Positions 49,151 to 63,828 of a stretch of DNA of 64,000 nucleotides are shown piece after piece. Source of the stretch: Balanoglossus misakiensis. Lineage: Eukaryota; Hemichordata. Location: NCBI GenBank assembly GCA_040954595.2, contig CM082589.2:4216001-4280000 (forward strand), given 5' to 3'. How positions within the stretch are numbered: position 1 is the stretch's first letter; every line of letters starts with the position of its first letter. A program made the translations under genes and the position numbers. The notes below the pieces were generated by a model. It saw only the letters and a list, made by a program, of their open reading frames with translations. It did no database searches and was not told the DNA's origin.

Positions 49151-52100
49151 AGCTAGGTAAATTCCTAATTTCCAAGGCGATGTGAAGTGACGTGCTCCTC
49201 CCAGGCAGTGTTGAGAAGTGGTCCTCGTGGTTTTTGTGAGAAGGCCTTGTATATGGGTGACCATCTGGTTATTACTAATATTTAAATGAACTAGTTGAAA
49301 AGGCAGGGTCCTTTGTTATGCAAAGAAAAGCTACCCCTCTCTCGACCAAGCAACTAAACAGGGTGTGTCGTAACAATGTAGAATAACATAAACCGTGTCT
49401 TAATAATAAATGGAAAAGGGCAGCGAGAGAGACTTTGTCCTGGGCCTTTAAGCTTATTCTACGGACCTTTTGCATATACGCAATAGCCTTTATTTCGTAC
49501 GCAGTCAACGGCGACAAAGAAGTTTATCTTACATGCCATAGGAGATTGATGGAATTGTCCTTGATCTTTTAAAGTGCTAATCGACAGGACACATACCAAC
49601 AATGTTTTACTTTAGAAAGCGATAACTATTACCTACTTGTACTGCGGGGCTTGCAGATACTAATCAAGGTTACACAGGAGAATCCACATTAGAATAAGAA
49701 GACTACCTGTAAGATTAATTGTCTAATATCAAAGTGGCACCCTGACGAGATCAGCGTCTGAATTATATGGCGTGTTTAGTTGTCGAATTCACAGGTTCTG
49801 AAACAGCACCGTGAACAAATATAGGAGGCACTTTCGATGTGTCAAATATACCACATTAGCGCCTGTAAATTGAATGCCACATGCATAGAACACCGACTAA
49901 AATACCGAAGAAAGGTTTTGGCTTTCGACCACAGAATGATAATATCGGGGGTTTGATATCTCTTTATTTTGATTATATTATTATTAAATATAAGAAAGCC
50001 ACACCGCTGACCTGGTCAGCATCAATTATAAGTAGTATTAATCACAATTATGCAACTCTTAATTAATTACTTCCAGTTGTACATTGTTGAATCCATACTT
50101 CGCCACAGGCAAGGTTGACTGTGCCGAACTTAGAATGATACATGTCCGTCCACCGACCCAATTAGGCATGACTTTTGAGTATCATTAACGGCAGCTGTAT
50201 GATATAATCATGCACGACGTATATTACACACGCAGGCAACGAGCCTCGCCACATTACGACACGCCGAAATGTTATCAGATAGGAGAGTGCGGGAAATTGC
50301 CGTGCATCAGCTGCGATATGACGGCTGGCCGTATAACACAGAAGAGAACAAGATTGGTAATAAAGCTCAGGAAACGGACGAGTGCTGTATCAATGGGATA
50401 TGCGGTGTGAAAAGGCTGTATTCCTTTGACAGAAACAAGGAGGCCATTTCGTGTAATCTTTGGACGATAAACTCTGGATTTGTATCGTTACATCAGTCAC
50501 CAATACACTGGGTGGATTTCTGAAGCGGGGCAGTGTAGCTCATATCTCTTAACTGTGATTCTAAATGGTATGCCAGCTACTCGCTGTGTTAACAAAAGGA
50601 AAGTGTAGTATTATGGACTTTGTGTTATGTCATTCCAATGTTCCACGTGTATGCATTGTTTGTGACGTGTTTTGTTCTGTTTTGCTTATATTTTCTTTTT
50701 GGTCATAACATTGCAAATCACTGCGATCGCTGCTTATTTGCTGCAACATGGGATATTGAATAAAATGCAGCGTCGTATTGCGCGGAATTGCTGTCATTTC
50801 TCTCCGGTAGGACAGGATGTACTTAGCGCCGGGCGAGGGAAGCGAAGTAATATCACCCTGCCGTGAAGATGCCACTAGAGAACAGAAAGCAACGTGTCAA
50901 CACAGTTCACAGTGACGTCTGAAGCCACTGACTTCATTAGATGTCACTCTAACAGCCTGTTCTTGGGTTATGGGCAGACGCCATTCGGACGGCATGAAAT
51001 GTCATTTTTCATTCGCTCTTGATTGCCCGGCCGGGCCGAGATCGCTCTAGAAGCCAAATCGAATCAACCTGCAGCATTTACGGAAGTCCCATTGGACCGC
51101 GTTTTGTGGATTTGCAAAGTGGTACTAGGAAAGTTTAAATCAAAGCAGCCGTTTCTTGTTCCCTAGCCAAATGGGTCTGCGTAGGTGATGGGCAGCTATC
51201 GTGTTTCGTGTTGTTTTTTCTTAAACACACTGCGGCAAATTAGGAATCTCTAGGACAACAAGTTTTACCCAGACTGATACAGCGTGGTCACGTCACGATG
51301 CTATCAACGACGGTGAGGTAATGTTGTAGATTGAAGACTGCCATACACGGTTGATGTCGGATCTAAGAACCCACCTCGTTTACTTCTCCCGTTCCAGCTA
51401 CATACATACACTTGCATGCATACATGTACATATAGGATCATGTCATACAACCTCATTAGTGAATATGATTCTGATATACTTTTAGTGATATTTTTATTTT
51501 CATTCCAAGTGAATCTATGATGATTATATGCATACCCCAAAGGCAAAGCCGGTTCTATATATGGAAACCGTGTCTTAGAATTTTGAAGTTGGATGACTTT
51601 GTGTGTAAATATAACAAAGACTACACTTTGTTAGTATTTTGTGCATGATTCCCAATTTCGGTTCCCATGACAGACTCGATATTCTACCTGGTATGGTCCC
51701 ATTTGTTCGGCAGAATTGATTTGATTTCTTCAATCATTTCATGCGATTAATATGTTTACGATATGGATGACTTGAAAATGTCCAGAAGTACTCATCGTGG
51801 ACCAGATTTAATGGGTATTTGATCCATCTTTTATCAAATTTATCCAGTCAAATCGTCGGTCGGCGCATTTGAAGATTTTCAACCGCAGATTCATCTTTTT
51901 AATCGTTCCTACTTCACGGCATATTTCATGTCTGGATGACGGCAGTGTAAAATTATGTCAGTCTAAGCTTCTTTTGCTGCGGCGTTTTCAATTAGGGACT
52001 TACGCTTTGCGATACAATGGCCGGGCGCTGTGCGGGCACCGGAAACGCGTCATCATACAGACAATTCTCCCATGAGGCATTGCGTCATAGAATGGAGGGC

Positions 52101-55100
52101 ATTCTTGTCCACTGGAGAATAAAACATGTTTGGTTTATAATTCATTACCGACGAGACCTTGGCGAGAGTAATTTCGAGTCGAGATTCTCTGCCAAATGCC
52201 CCATCATTGTAAATACGACCTTCTCCAATCTTAATTTACAAAACTCATCTTGTTGCGTCAGAGCGTGTGACCACTGCGTCGCACTCCAAGTCAACATCGA
52301 CAGACATCAACAAAAGAAAGAAACCTCAAAACCCATCTCCGTATAATTCTTCCAATCTTGTTAGCATGCTCCGTCGTTTCAATTTCATGACGTTAGCTTA
52401 TTTGCGATCATCCGTTGGGAATTATAAGGTCAAACGGCGTCGCGATATAAGGTCTGTGCGTACTGGTACTTGACAACAGAATATTGATTAAGTTACTGCA
52501 CTCCACTATGCCTGTCACCAGTTCATATCTTTTATGGAAATCATTCGCTTAAATGTTCACTAGATCAATAAAACTTTGAATTTATGCATTTATGTCGGTC
52601 GGTGTTGCCATTGAGACAAAAACGGAAAATCATAAAAGTTATCGATTGGTTCTTGCTCGAGATTTTTTCATTACATTAATGGCCCAGGTGTTGGCAGTAC
52701 TTTTCCAGAAGTTCAATGCTAGTATAGTTCGTAGCTTTGTAGATTTTTAGGGTAGTCATCGTTTTGAGGGGACAAGATAGTATGTCTCATTAGATTCAAA
52801 TTTTGCCTAAAGTTTACATTTAATCTTCGTTATTTGCACAATTTGTCAGTGTATAGCGTAAGAGAGCTATTTAGGAATACTGAGTATACTTGACGAGTAT
52901 CAGGTTAAACCCTACGGTTGAATTCATGACGTACACGGTGATAGCTAAATGTAGAATGTTTGAAGATTATGTCTGGAGTTTCACCATTGGCATTTGCATC
53001 TCAACAACCCCGGTCATGGATCAGCAAATTTATTTGAAGTAAATAAACCCACAGAGAGACTTTAGATCGAAGGGTAATCACTTACTAAACACTCTGGGAT
53101 CTACAGCAGGCAATATGTCTCACCTCTCGTTTGTTAATATCAGTCTGTACTTATAAATGCATTAATAACACATTTGCAGTATTAAGAGGTTGATAAACGG
53201 GAAAACGACATTTGCCAACTGATACAGAATCGTCTGTCTTCATGTTAGAGGTAAATATTCGCGCTTCATTGGTTGAATACCTATCTCATTATCATAAATC
53301 TGTCTGATTTACTATCGTACCAGACGCTTCAACATCACCACATGTTTTGTTATGTACGTTGTATAATGCAGACATTTAGGGAAGCGAGAGTCCCTCGAAT
53401 TTTTTCCTCTTTCGTTGAAACATCGATCCACGAATTTGCGCGGTGACGCCCGATTACTTTCCTTTGATTGAAAAGAAAATAGTGCAAAATAATGTTTTCA
53501 AATGATCCCTTCGTCCTGAATTCAGGCGATCTTCTCGTTTTTACACAACTAGGCAAGATTGGAAAACAGTTTTCTTAAATATACGTCATTATAACCAGCT
53601 ACGGCTACAATTATTAGAATTCTAGATTTAGAGACTAGTGCACGTACAGTGAAAGCATTGCAGCGGAATTCAATTTAAAATTGAGGAAACTAACCGATTC
53701 CTTGTTTGGATTCAGTGAGCATTTTGATTAAAGATACAAACTATTGGCGTGTCATTTACCATGTGACTTAACTCGGCCACAATACAATACTACAGTCTTA
53801 TATTCAAGGAATGTTCGCTACGCTTGAGGCTTCGTGTGAATGTAATCGTTCTGAACAACGGTACTTCCTTTTAGACTCGTAGAAAGAACACACACAGTGG
53901 CTAAAGTTGGTTTACAGTCCAGTTATAGACAAAGCATTACATACGTGAGTTTTCTCGCTTTTTGTTTTTTTCAAGGCTTAAACGCGCAATCCTTTGCGGA
54001 CTGGTCGTTTGGCAACCTATGACATCATTCGGAAGTTTTCTCCCGAGCAGGGATCGATGGGGTTAATGGAACAAACCCGGAAAATCAAAGGTTGATGTAT
54101 AGTCTCGCGGAATAACCATCGTTCATTAGCAGTGCGCGTCAGATTAAATTGTCCACAAACGCACGCAGGAATTATTCTGCAATTTCATTATGCATAATAT
54201 CCTTCAGGGTTTTCTTGGCAATTTCACTTACGCACCTATCTATTAAAACTGCATATAACCCCATATCGGTGTACACTATACAATCGGTGTATAGTGAGTG
54301 TATCGACTTTTGGAGGTGATCGCCTTCGTTCAGGGACGAATATCTATCGCCTGCCAGGGTCTCTTTGCTCTCGTCGAAAATTAGAGTCGAGCTGACGACG
54401 ATGATTTTCTCACGCGCAACAATGACCCGATAGAGGATTCACGTTGTCATGGAGAAATAAAAGTTCTACGCTGGCTGTGAGGGGACTCTGGCAGCCATTT
54501 TGAATCTCAACTCATCAAACGACAGCCAAATCCTATTTCATCTGAACCGTCCATTGTAAGTGGATCATCCGCTCGTTTGTTTGTTTTTGCGAACTCTTAT
54601 TGTGCTCCGAGCAAAACATGATTTGGGACTGTGTATTACCTTTAAATTCAGCAATATTAATGTACGTGATGTTGCTGTACTTTATCGGATAAATTTTATC
54701 TTGCCCGTACGCTTCTTTATGGAAACAAAACTGTTGATATCGACGTCGTCACATCGTTCGACCTTAGAACCATCTGGTCCAGGGTATAATTAAAAACATT
54801 GTCAAAATGTGCTGGTCATGTTTCTTTTATTAGACTATAGCTAAATTCACACGTCTGTGCTGTTTACATGACGTCTGTCCCCGTCTCTCACTCTTTATCA
54901 ACAGACGCAGAGATTTCACGTGATTCTGCTGAGCCTGGTTTTGTCAAAGCTGTCGCGTACAATTTTGGACAAGATCCAACGGCCAACGTGTATACTGTTT
55001 ATATTACCAAGCGACGTCGACATAACCTCTGAATTATAGGTTATCGTGCGGATTGATATAAATCAATTCAAAGCTGCCATCTTTAAGTTATTGCTCGGTT

Positions 55101-57487
55101 CATGCTCCGTTAAATGTTTCATTTTGTCTTACTCACTCGCCTAATTTCTTCATTTGAAACTCACTGGCGCGCGGCAAGAGTATGTACAATAATTTCTGTC
55201 ACTGACAGCAAAATTATGAACGCTCTATTTCCAACAGCTTATCCGAATGGTTTAACATATGTGTACACATGCCTGTAATCCGATTTCAACCGAAAATTTT
55301 AATAATTCTTTACTGTATGATAGTAGGCCTGCCAGTTCCGTAGCTTTTAAATTTGAGACTGTCTGTTCTAAATTCAGTTAATTTATAATAAGCTCCCTGA
55401 AAGTTAATTTATTTAATTGATCTATTGATAAAATAAATAATTACCTGTCTGCAAATATGACCTAGCGCCATTCAACTATTATTATACTAATTTTGTTTGC
55501 TGTCGAATGTCATTTAACACGACAGGTCTTTAAACCCATACATATAAGTCGCTCAACATGATTATCAATTCAAAAAGCCGCCATTATTAGTAATAACGTG
55601 TAGTCATATAATTGGGTAAATTGACATTCCTATGCATGTATTTTCACTCTCTGATTTTTCCCGGTACTAGATTGCTTGGCGTTAGTTGTGTATCACGTTC
55701 GATGTTCGGATTGAATAGAAGGGACAATCGATCGATCTCCAAGTGCCTGTGTGTCGCCATGGCAACGGCATACACGCGGCGACGCCGGTGGTTTTCCCCC
55801 ACTCCGTCCACACGGACGACGACAATGAAGGAATCAGAGTTTTCATCGGAGTGCGCCGAGACGTCACAATGGCTCGCTGCGGTTGTCGTTCGCCACCAGA
55901 AGGGGTGAATATCGATCAGGTGATATACGCCGCTTCTTGCTTTGCAACGGTTTGACGCCTATTAGCCCACGCTGTATCGCCGGCGGGGAAAAGGTAATTG
56001 GCTATAACTGGAAGATACTGGGAAGTAAAAATATCCTTCAAGAAAGCTGTCTGTGCCCGAGCAACGTACGTTGACCTTTGCACAGTCAAGAAACCGCAAT
56101 TCCAAAGTAATAGTGACAATGATGTTTTTTTCATTATTTATCAATTATAGAAGTTTCATATAAATGGCGTATATATATGGCGTTGTATTGTGCCATTTGT
56201 CTAAGATTAAAAGGCGTGCCTGCAGTAGAATTCGAAGAAGGTGATAATGAAAAAAGTTTTGGTTCTTAAACGTGTCTTTGACGCCTACAGGCAAACCAGA
56301 GGGGGTAAGGCCAAAGGCAGAAGCGGTCAAAGTGTGCCACCATTGTTTATACATGCCGAAAGAAAATGTTTTGTTACGATGACGTCACGCCGGCTGTTGC
56401 TGCGTTCAAGCGCTACAAAAAGAGGGGGGTAATAAATAACCAACGACTATGGTGAAAATCAGATGTTGTACAGCAACAGCGTGCCGACAGAAAAGTCATT
56501 ATCAACAATAATTCAAATGCTGACAAGATTCATTCGCCGCCATTGTCAGCAGATGGGGTTCGACTGAGCAACCGATGATTGAATAGTCGTCACCATAATT
56601 GGTAATTAGCTACTGAACGCGTAATCAGCCTGCAATAATGACTATCTTTGCAAATTGTAATTATGTGATGATTAGAGGGCAGAATGGGTCCATAATCTCC
56701 CCAATAATCAAATTAGTCAATTTATGTGCTTATATATTCCACTAGATACATATACGTCGCTGCCCAACCTTTTACGACCTGAGACGACGATAACAGTCGT
56801 AGCGTATTACCGCGTGCGCCATACCTGAAGATGGACTCCAAGAAAATAAAACACAGCGTCTCGTTAACGCCCTTATGACTGAAGTACTCGAAAAAAACAT
56901 AAATGATGGTAATAAATAACTTACAAATAGCAACATTGGTATCAGCTTATCAATGACTTGTACATTCATTAGAGAGATTGGCCATACACGCTTGATAAAC
57001 CCTACAAGTATGTGTCTTGCCGCGATGTTGGTCGCGTTATACCAAACTGTGACATTAAACTAAATACACGACTTGCAAAAACGGTGGCTCGTTTTCTTCG
57101 TCTGTCAACGTAATTAAAATAAATATTAGCTTAAGGTCCTAGTTTACGGAACATCATTTCGTTGTTTTTGTAATTGGATTTCGAGCCCGGAGGGAATGTA
57201 ATGAATGAGTAACCGAGTGTCTCTGACATTCTGTAGAACAAATTTTCCATCAGTTGAAAAAATAGTTAACGAACGGTTTCCCGATCAGGCGAGGGTCCAT
57301 TGAATACGTGTGTACAGGGATTCTATTGTGAGCAGTGAATAAAGTTGGTATAGCCTATGTAATTTTGTTGAGTACTCTACGTGAGGCCTTGTATCATTCT
57401 ATGTCACTGTCTGTCTTGGCCAATGTTGTGAAGGACTGAGAATGTTGCCATCTGTAATATGGTGGTACAGTGATAGGCGAGGTGCGC

Positions 57488-57505
57488 GGGGGGGGGGGGG
57501 GGGGG
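57488..57505. repeat. Poly-G run (18 bases)
   Basis: Eighteen consecutive G, a G-quadruplex-capable homopolymer. Confidence 0.97.
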
Positions 57506-60500
57506 CTACGTGATAAGAGGGTGGCGGGTTCACGCTGTTTTCAAAAGAGAACAGTGTTCCCAAGGGGCAAGAGTGTCCGCAAACCGGGCCCTGCTGATTC
57601 AAGCAGAGTAGTTGGCAAACAGTTCAGGGGGTATCTTCAAACGCCAGCAATAATAACGGGTGCCCGCTACTAGAAATGATAATCAAAAAAGGAAGCGATT
57701 TTACCTTGACTCTGCGGCGGTAGTCAGTCGGTCCTGTCGGACTCAGACCATTCAGAACCGGGAGTTTTCCCGTGCACGGCCTGTTACCGAAATTCTTCAC
57801 TTATGAATCTCTCGGCGTGTTGAGCGTGTCGCTACGCCGCACTCGGGGTGCTATACTGCAGTATTCAGTCGCGGGGACCCGGAGAATCTGATATTCCCTC
57901 CCGGCGATGATTTCGTTCGAACTGTGCGGGGTACGAGAACATCTGGCGAAGAGCTGCTCTGCTGGCAGCGATGTCAAAGAACGAACGTCGCTGCACCAAA
58001 GCGTCAAATCTTTCGGGCACAGAAATGCTGGGCGCCAGCAGGCGGCAAGGTTACCGATTCACCTCTCGCGGACGTCACGCTTCGGATACCCTATACGCTA
58101 AAATGTTGAAGTGATTGGTTGTAAAAAGTCGTCACGATTTCTAACTCCTCTGCCGCACTCCTCTTAATATATATACCTCCCCCTAAGTTGTGAGAACGAG
58201 AATATCAAGAATCGTCTTTAGCTAATGCGTCTGTCTCTTACTTCTGATGGATGTGACCATCGCAAGATAGGGAGGGGGAGAAAGCGACAGAAAAATGCCA
58301 CTGTGCGATCAATCAGGCACAACCTCACCTATAAACAAAACTCATTCCCCTTTCTGTCAAAAATGGTCCATTCCAAGCGCATTGGCTCCATGCTCTTAAA
58401 AACAGCATTACATCACAATATTAAACATATTCATGTACGTCAACAACTTATTTTTAGTGGGTATGAATATCCCTAAACAACATCCTGTCTACGATATATT
58501 TTGCCATGGTTTTGCGCGTCTAATGGTTGTTCCACCTCAACACATTGCCTGCATAATGATTCGTGTGCGTCACCATCAACACGTCATAATTAACACGTCA
58601 TGAATCAATACCTTTATTAGGGGTCACGAAAATGATCTATAGTGGCCGAATTTAGACCGTTTATTGGAGTTATTGGGTATGATGTTGGCAGATGATTGTG
58701 GGAACAGGGTAAATGGTCTGCCAGGGACATGGTGAGTTCCATAAACAGAAGTCCGCTTACGGTGACACGTTAAACTTTGTTTAAGTATGCATTGTTTAGT
58801 TTCGTGTACTTGTTATGAAAATTATTGTACTTGAGAGGATTCGCTGAAATAAACGGTATGTCAACAGCGAGCTTGGAAGCAGGGTCGACGGCATGGATCG
58901 TGTTCACGTCGCGGAGTATCCCAGTCGGGCATCAGAAGCGTTTCGTAGTCCTTTAGCTGAGGGCCAGCCAGTGCACATTTTTCTCTACATTTGCATGGCC
59001 CAGTCTCGCCGTTTCCGCAGCTGTGCTTCGCGGTAGCCTAACCCAAACGGCATAATTCAATAATAGTTGGGTGGGATTATGGCATAAGTACTTCTCTGGT
59101 TGCTAGACGCAATCCTGTTAATTTTTCGTCGCGTAGACACGAATGTGCCATATTGAGATTGCGGTTGCGTTCTTTGTTGGAGTGTGTCACATCGCAAATG
59201 CTAATACATGTATCACCGCCGAGCCTCACGTTTTCCCCGGCACACGTGTGCATGCGTCCCGGTGTATATGCATTTCTCGCCGGGGCGGTTCAGATCGTTA
59301 AGCTGGCACCGGCCTTTGACCAATTATAAGAAAAAATCATTCCATGTTTTACTGTTCGGAACGCTTATGGCATGGAAACTTGTCGTAAAAAAGTTGGTCA
59401 TTTGTAATAAGACCGTAAAGGAATTACTGGTGGTTTTTGCGTACAATGGCAGTTTTATGTACCATATAAATAACTCGGTGCGATTAGACTGCTATAATTT
59501 ACTGCGAATATGCCTGGTCATGCTCGATGATTTCGTCTGAGGTTATCGCTACCCCTCATCAAAAGAAATTCATTGTAATGGTTCAAATTCATAAATAACA
59601 TTGCAAGAAGCTAAGGCGCGCATCTTGATGTTTTACGGTGTGCAAGGCCGTGTCAACGCTTTCTGGTAATAATGTCCACAGCAGCGTTTAAAGCCCCCGA
59701 CGCCAATTGCAGGAAATTCATGTCCTTGTAGATTAGACAGAATATGAGAAAACATATTTCACCCGAGGCAGGGGACGAGGAACAGTGATGACTTATCATA
59801 ACGTACCCGTTTACGGTTCACTAATTTACTTCCTTGAAAAAACGCTGCAAACTTTTTTCTTCGGGGGTTATGTCAGAGTACAGTGTACAAGAGTTCAAAG
59901 GATTTTACAATTATTGGACATTCTTTGTTTCCAGTGAAATTCATGTCGGGGACAAATGAGCAAAGAAACAAGACAAGTACACCAAATGCACAGTCAACGC
60001 CGAGGTAACCTCTTCCATGATCAAGTCCCTCGAAGTCAATTACGGAATTGCTCGATTATTATCATTTTGTTTTCGTGAGAAAGGTCGGTTTCTATCACAG
60101 ATGATGCCTGCAATTAACTCTGTTGATAGCTTAAGAAGCCATCTGTAGCATCAAAGCGAATGGTGACATTCAATTAGATAGCCAATAAGCCCAGAAGGTC
60201 ACCGGGGGGCGCGCTGAACTTTAATGACGATTGTATCCTTGAGTAACCTAACTGCCTTCCCGGACATATAAAGGGAATGTGGTAATTATCCGCCCCCGTG
60301 TGATCAAAACAACTGTTATGCGACATTAGATGGTGTATTAGTTGTAAAAGTTTAATGCGGCATTGAGTGAAAGGGTAGCTCTCATTAGATCTCATGAATA
60401 AGAAACGACGTTACCAAAAGGGGGCGATCGTACATCAATGGGTATAGTGGACTACCCATGATGCAGTGCACGGTTTTCACGTTACATAACCTTACATGTA

Positions 60501-63500
60501 GAATTTTTGAGAAAACAGTGTTGCAATATTGTCTTTTTCTTGAAATGTTCACAAAAGTTGCCAAGAGAGAATTATTATTAAATGATATAAAGAAAACACT
60601 ATGTGTTTTGTCAGTACACCCATGCTGCATTGACGTTGGTTTTACTTTTAATGCTAAGCTTATCCTTGACTTGACCCTCGATCGATTTAGACTTAACCAC
60701 GGCAAGGTAAATTAGTGGGGAGTGATGCTTATTTACTAAATCTGTCCTGAACATGTGAAATAACATTAAGATATACAGAATTTTGTGAGCAGACTGGTGT
60801 AGTATGACCTTGCTCGGGAAACACAATCACACCGTAATGGAAAGGGTATAGCCACTTGGGCTTCAATGAAAACAACACGCCCGCCTGGTTGAGTTTCTGT
60901 TGCATTCTATTCTTGGGATGTATATGTCTTCACGTTGTCTGTTTTATAGCCTGTTGTTACCCAAGTTTTGCCCCCAACGTCACAGTTGGATGGCTCTCGT
61001 ATGATGACAACATTACGTGTGGTCTTTTTGGAGTCTGGCAACAAGAAGGCACTCTTGGCTCTGGTATATAAAAAGTGAAAGGTCCCAACCAGTCGTGCAC
61101 AAGATGTCTGCCACAAAGGATGCCACGTTATCCGTTTTACATAAAAATGCAAGGTTTTGGCCGGTCAAACTATTGCCCTTTAAGAACATTGTATTTGGGG
61201 CATCTCTCCCTCCCCTCCCCTCGCCCCTCCCCTCCCTCTCCAAATCTCTCCCTCTCCCGTCTATCTCATCATTGGCAACGACTTGTTGTGACCAAGTCAC
61301 TAGACTTAATAGACTTTTGATGACCAAAGCTTCGTGCACACAATCTCGCTTTATTTCCTTGATAGCCGTCGCATCTGTTGATGATAGGATCAAAATAACC
61401 TTGAAAGCCGACGGATAACTGATTTTATATTCACAATTAAATTGCTTCCTTTGTCGCGTGTAGTCGGCGTCTGCTACAGACCTCTATCACGTGATGGGGG
61501 TTACCATAGAAATGCACACGACTCTACCTCTGACGCCCAGCGGCTTCACCTCGATTACTTGTCAGATAAATTTGATTACTTCGCGCGATGCTGCTATAAT
61601 CGCTTTTCCCTGGTACACACCGAAAGCGTGGGTACTACAGGCTTGAACATGTATCGCGCAATGTACATTATATAAAGGTCCGTTGTCGAGGGAACTTTCG
61701 AAATAAGGGAACAGGGAAACCGCGTCAGAAATACCAAAATGCCACAAAGCCGATTCACTCACTTAGAGTTTTCATTTGCTTTTTGCATAAATTGCCCCTG
61801 GAAAGATATAATAAGAATACGACTCCAACCTTCAAATGAAGAAAACGACATTGGTTTGCCAATCGAAATTCGTCCTCTTGTGAGCAATTTGCACGACTAA
61901 GCAAAAAGTAAGGAGACCAACCTTATACACAGTGAACCAAAAATAGCCCAGGGTATCTTCGTTGATTTACCAATTTTGGCATTTTTTTGTTATTTATACG
62001 GCCAAAATTGCCGTCGTTCAGAAAGCACACTTTGGTTCGGTGTCTCTAAGCGATTACCTGTAATCCAGCTTACAGAAAGCCTATAGCTGCGACATATACG
62101 ACTGTAACTCAACAATTGGCGACACATTTCCTTTCACCTTTCGGGATATAACGACAAGCAAAGGAGAGCTCAATTTGAACTTTGATATATTACAGTGACT
62201 ACACCAAACTGTTTGACATGAAAGAAGTTGCATATTGCATTCATTCTCGCAAGAGAGGAACATACATCTAGATTATGAAAATTCCCTCTTTCGGCCTCTG
62301 ACCTATCCCCCCCACACACACACCACCTTCGATTGTTTACACGTGCAAACTCGTGCTCCACAATGAAAGGGTCGACAATTAATTGTTTAATGAGCAAAGT
62401 AGTTATCTTGCTCTAATTAAGGACAGTCCTTGGGTGATCGTACCAAACAATGTGACCATAAAAAGTTGCTGGTATGCAAAATCCTTCACACCTAATCAAA
62501 TGTAGTTCATACCCCCTTGGGTAAATGCGTACTACCTAATGGTTGCGATGAATCGGAGCACTACGTGCTTGAACTTTGGGAGACTCGTGTCTCCCTCATG
62601 TTATCCAAAGCTCCTATTCTAACCTATAACCGCGTCGGTAGCTGCTACGCATCGATGTATTATTCCCCAACCATGGCTGCAGGTTTTAGGAACAAATATT
62701 TCCAACAAAAAATTGGAATAAGCTCACATGATTAAAAAAGCCTACGGAGCAAGATCTCACCCAAAGCGTCGCCTCCACCCCGCCCTCATTCATACAGACA
62801 CGATGTCTACTGCCCTTAGCAATACCAAGCTATCGAATCTGTTACTCGCGGAACCGTGACTCAATAATCAGAGCGGTACATGGTTAAAGTAATTCCACTG
62901 ATTAACTGTTGCATTTCTATTTATTGGATCTGTCGAATTGGCAAAATTAATTCATTAGTATTCAATCCAATATATATTGTCTTATCAACCTTGGTTAACA
63001 GGTGAATCAATTTAGTTTTTAAGGATGTATCTGCTTACTATGCATCGTGTTAATAAAATACGGATTATCAAATGAAGAATTTCAAAGTCAAATTCTACGA
63101 AGTCTAGGTTGAATAGAAACTCACTTAAGGGGACTCATTTATTGATGTATACTAAATTGATTTCAATAAACTTATGAATAAATGAACGGGAAATACTGCC
63201 TATATATCAAATTCATACAGCGGCCAATTTCACAATGAGTGGGTCGAAATGCTAGAAGTAAACGCTTTTCAATTTCAAGGTCAATTAGTTCTTTCTGATT
63301 CAGGTGGTTCAAACCGCATAGCAACACCTCGATAAGCTTTTATCAAGGGCAATGAAGCGGCGTCGCCAACTTTGAAAAATCAGGGACGTGAGAGTAATGG
63401 TTGCGCGGTTTGGATAACAACGCGTGCTATCATAATGAATTAAGTTTGTTCCGCCTGGAAGGCGACCATCTTAGAATTTATGAAAGGCCACAATAGCTAT

Positions 63501-63780
63501 TAACTTTTCTTTATTATTATTATGCGCATTGAAATGCAATTGTTTGTATCACGTAAGCGTTAATCACGCGTGTGAGCGAGAAATATTGCAGCTGAAATCA
63601 AATGTGGCGTAAAGAAAGGGAGACGCCTCATTTCCACATTTCCAGAGCAATTGCTAGACTTCCCACGGTTACTCTGGGCAAACGCACAGTAAAGTGTGGG
63701 TTTTTCACACAAGAAGCCTTAACTTATGTAGACCTCATCAATATATAACTGCATACACACATACACATGCGTACGTGCGT

Positions 63781-63828
63781 ACGCACGCACGCACACACGC
63801 AGACAGACAGACAGACAGACAGACAGAC
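63781..63828. repeat. Adjacent (ACGC)n and (AGAC)7 microsatellites
   Basis: An ACGC/ACAC purine-pyrimidine alternating stretch is followed by seven exact AGAC units at 63801-63828. Confidence 0.97.

Noticed and set aside
50269-50523. Cys-containing frame (CCINGIC) that recalls an insulin-type A chain
   Set aside because: The spacing is CC-x4-C rather than CC-x3-C, and there is no B chain, signal peptide or cleavage site.
61017-61418. Long overlapping open frames on both strands
   Set aside because: They run through a CT-rich low-complexity stretch at 61200-61260, which removes stops on both strands; no motif.
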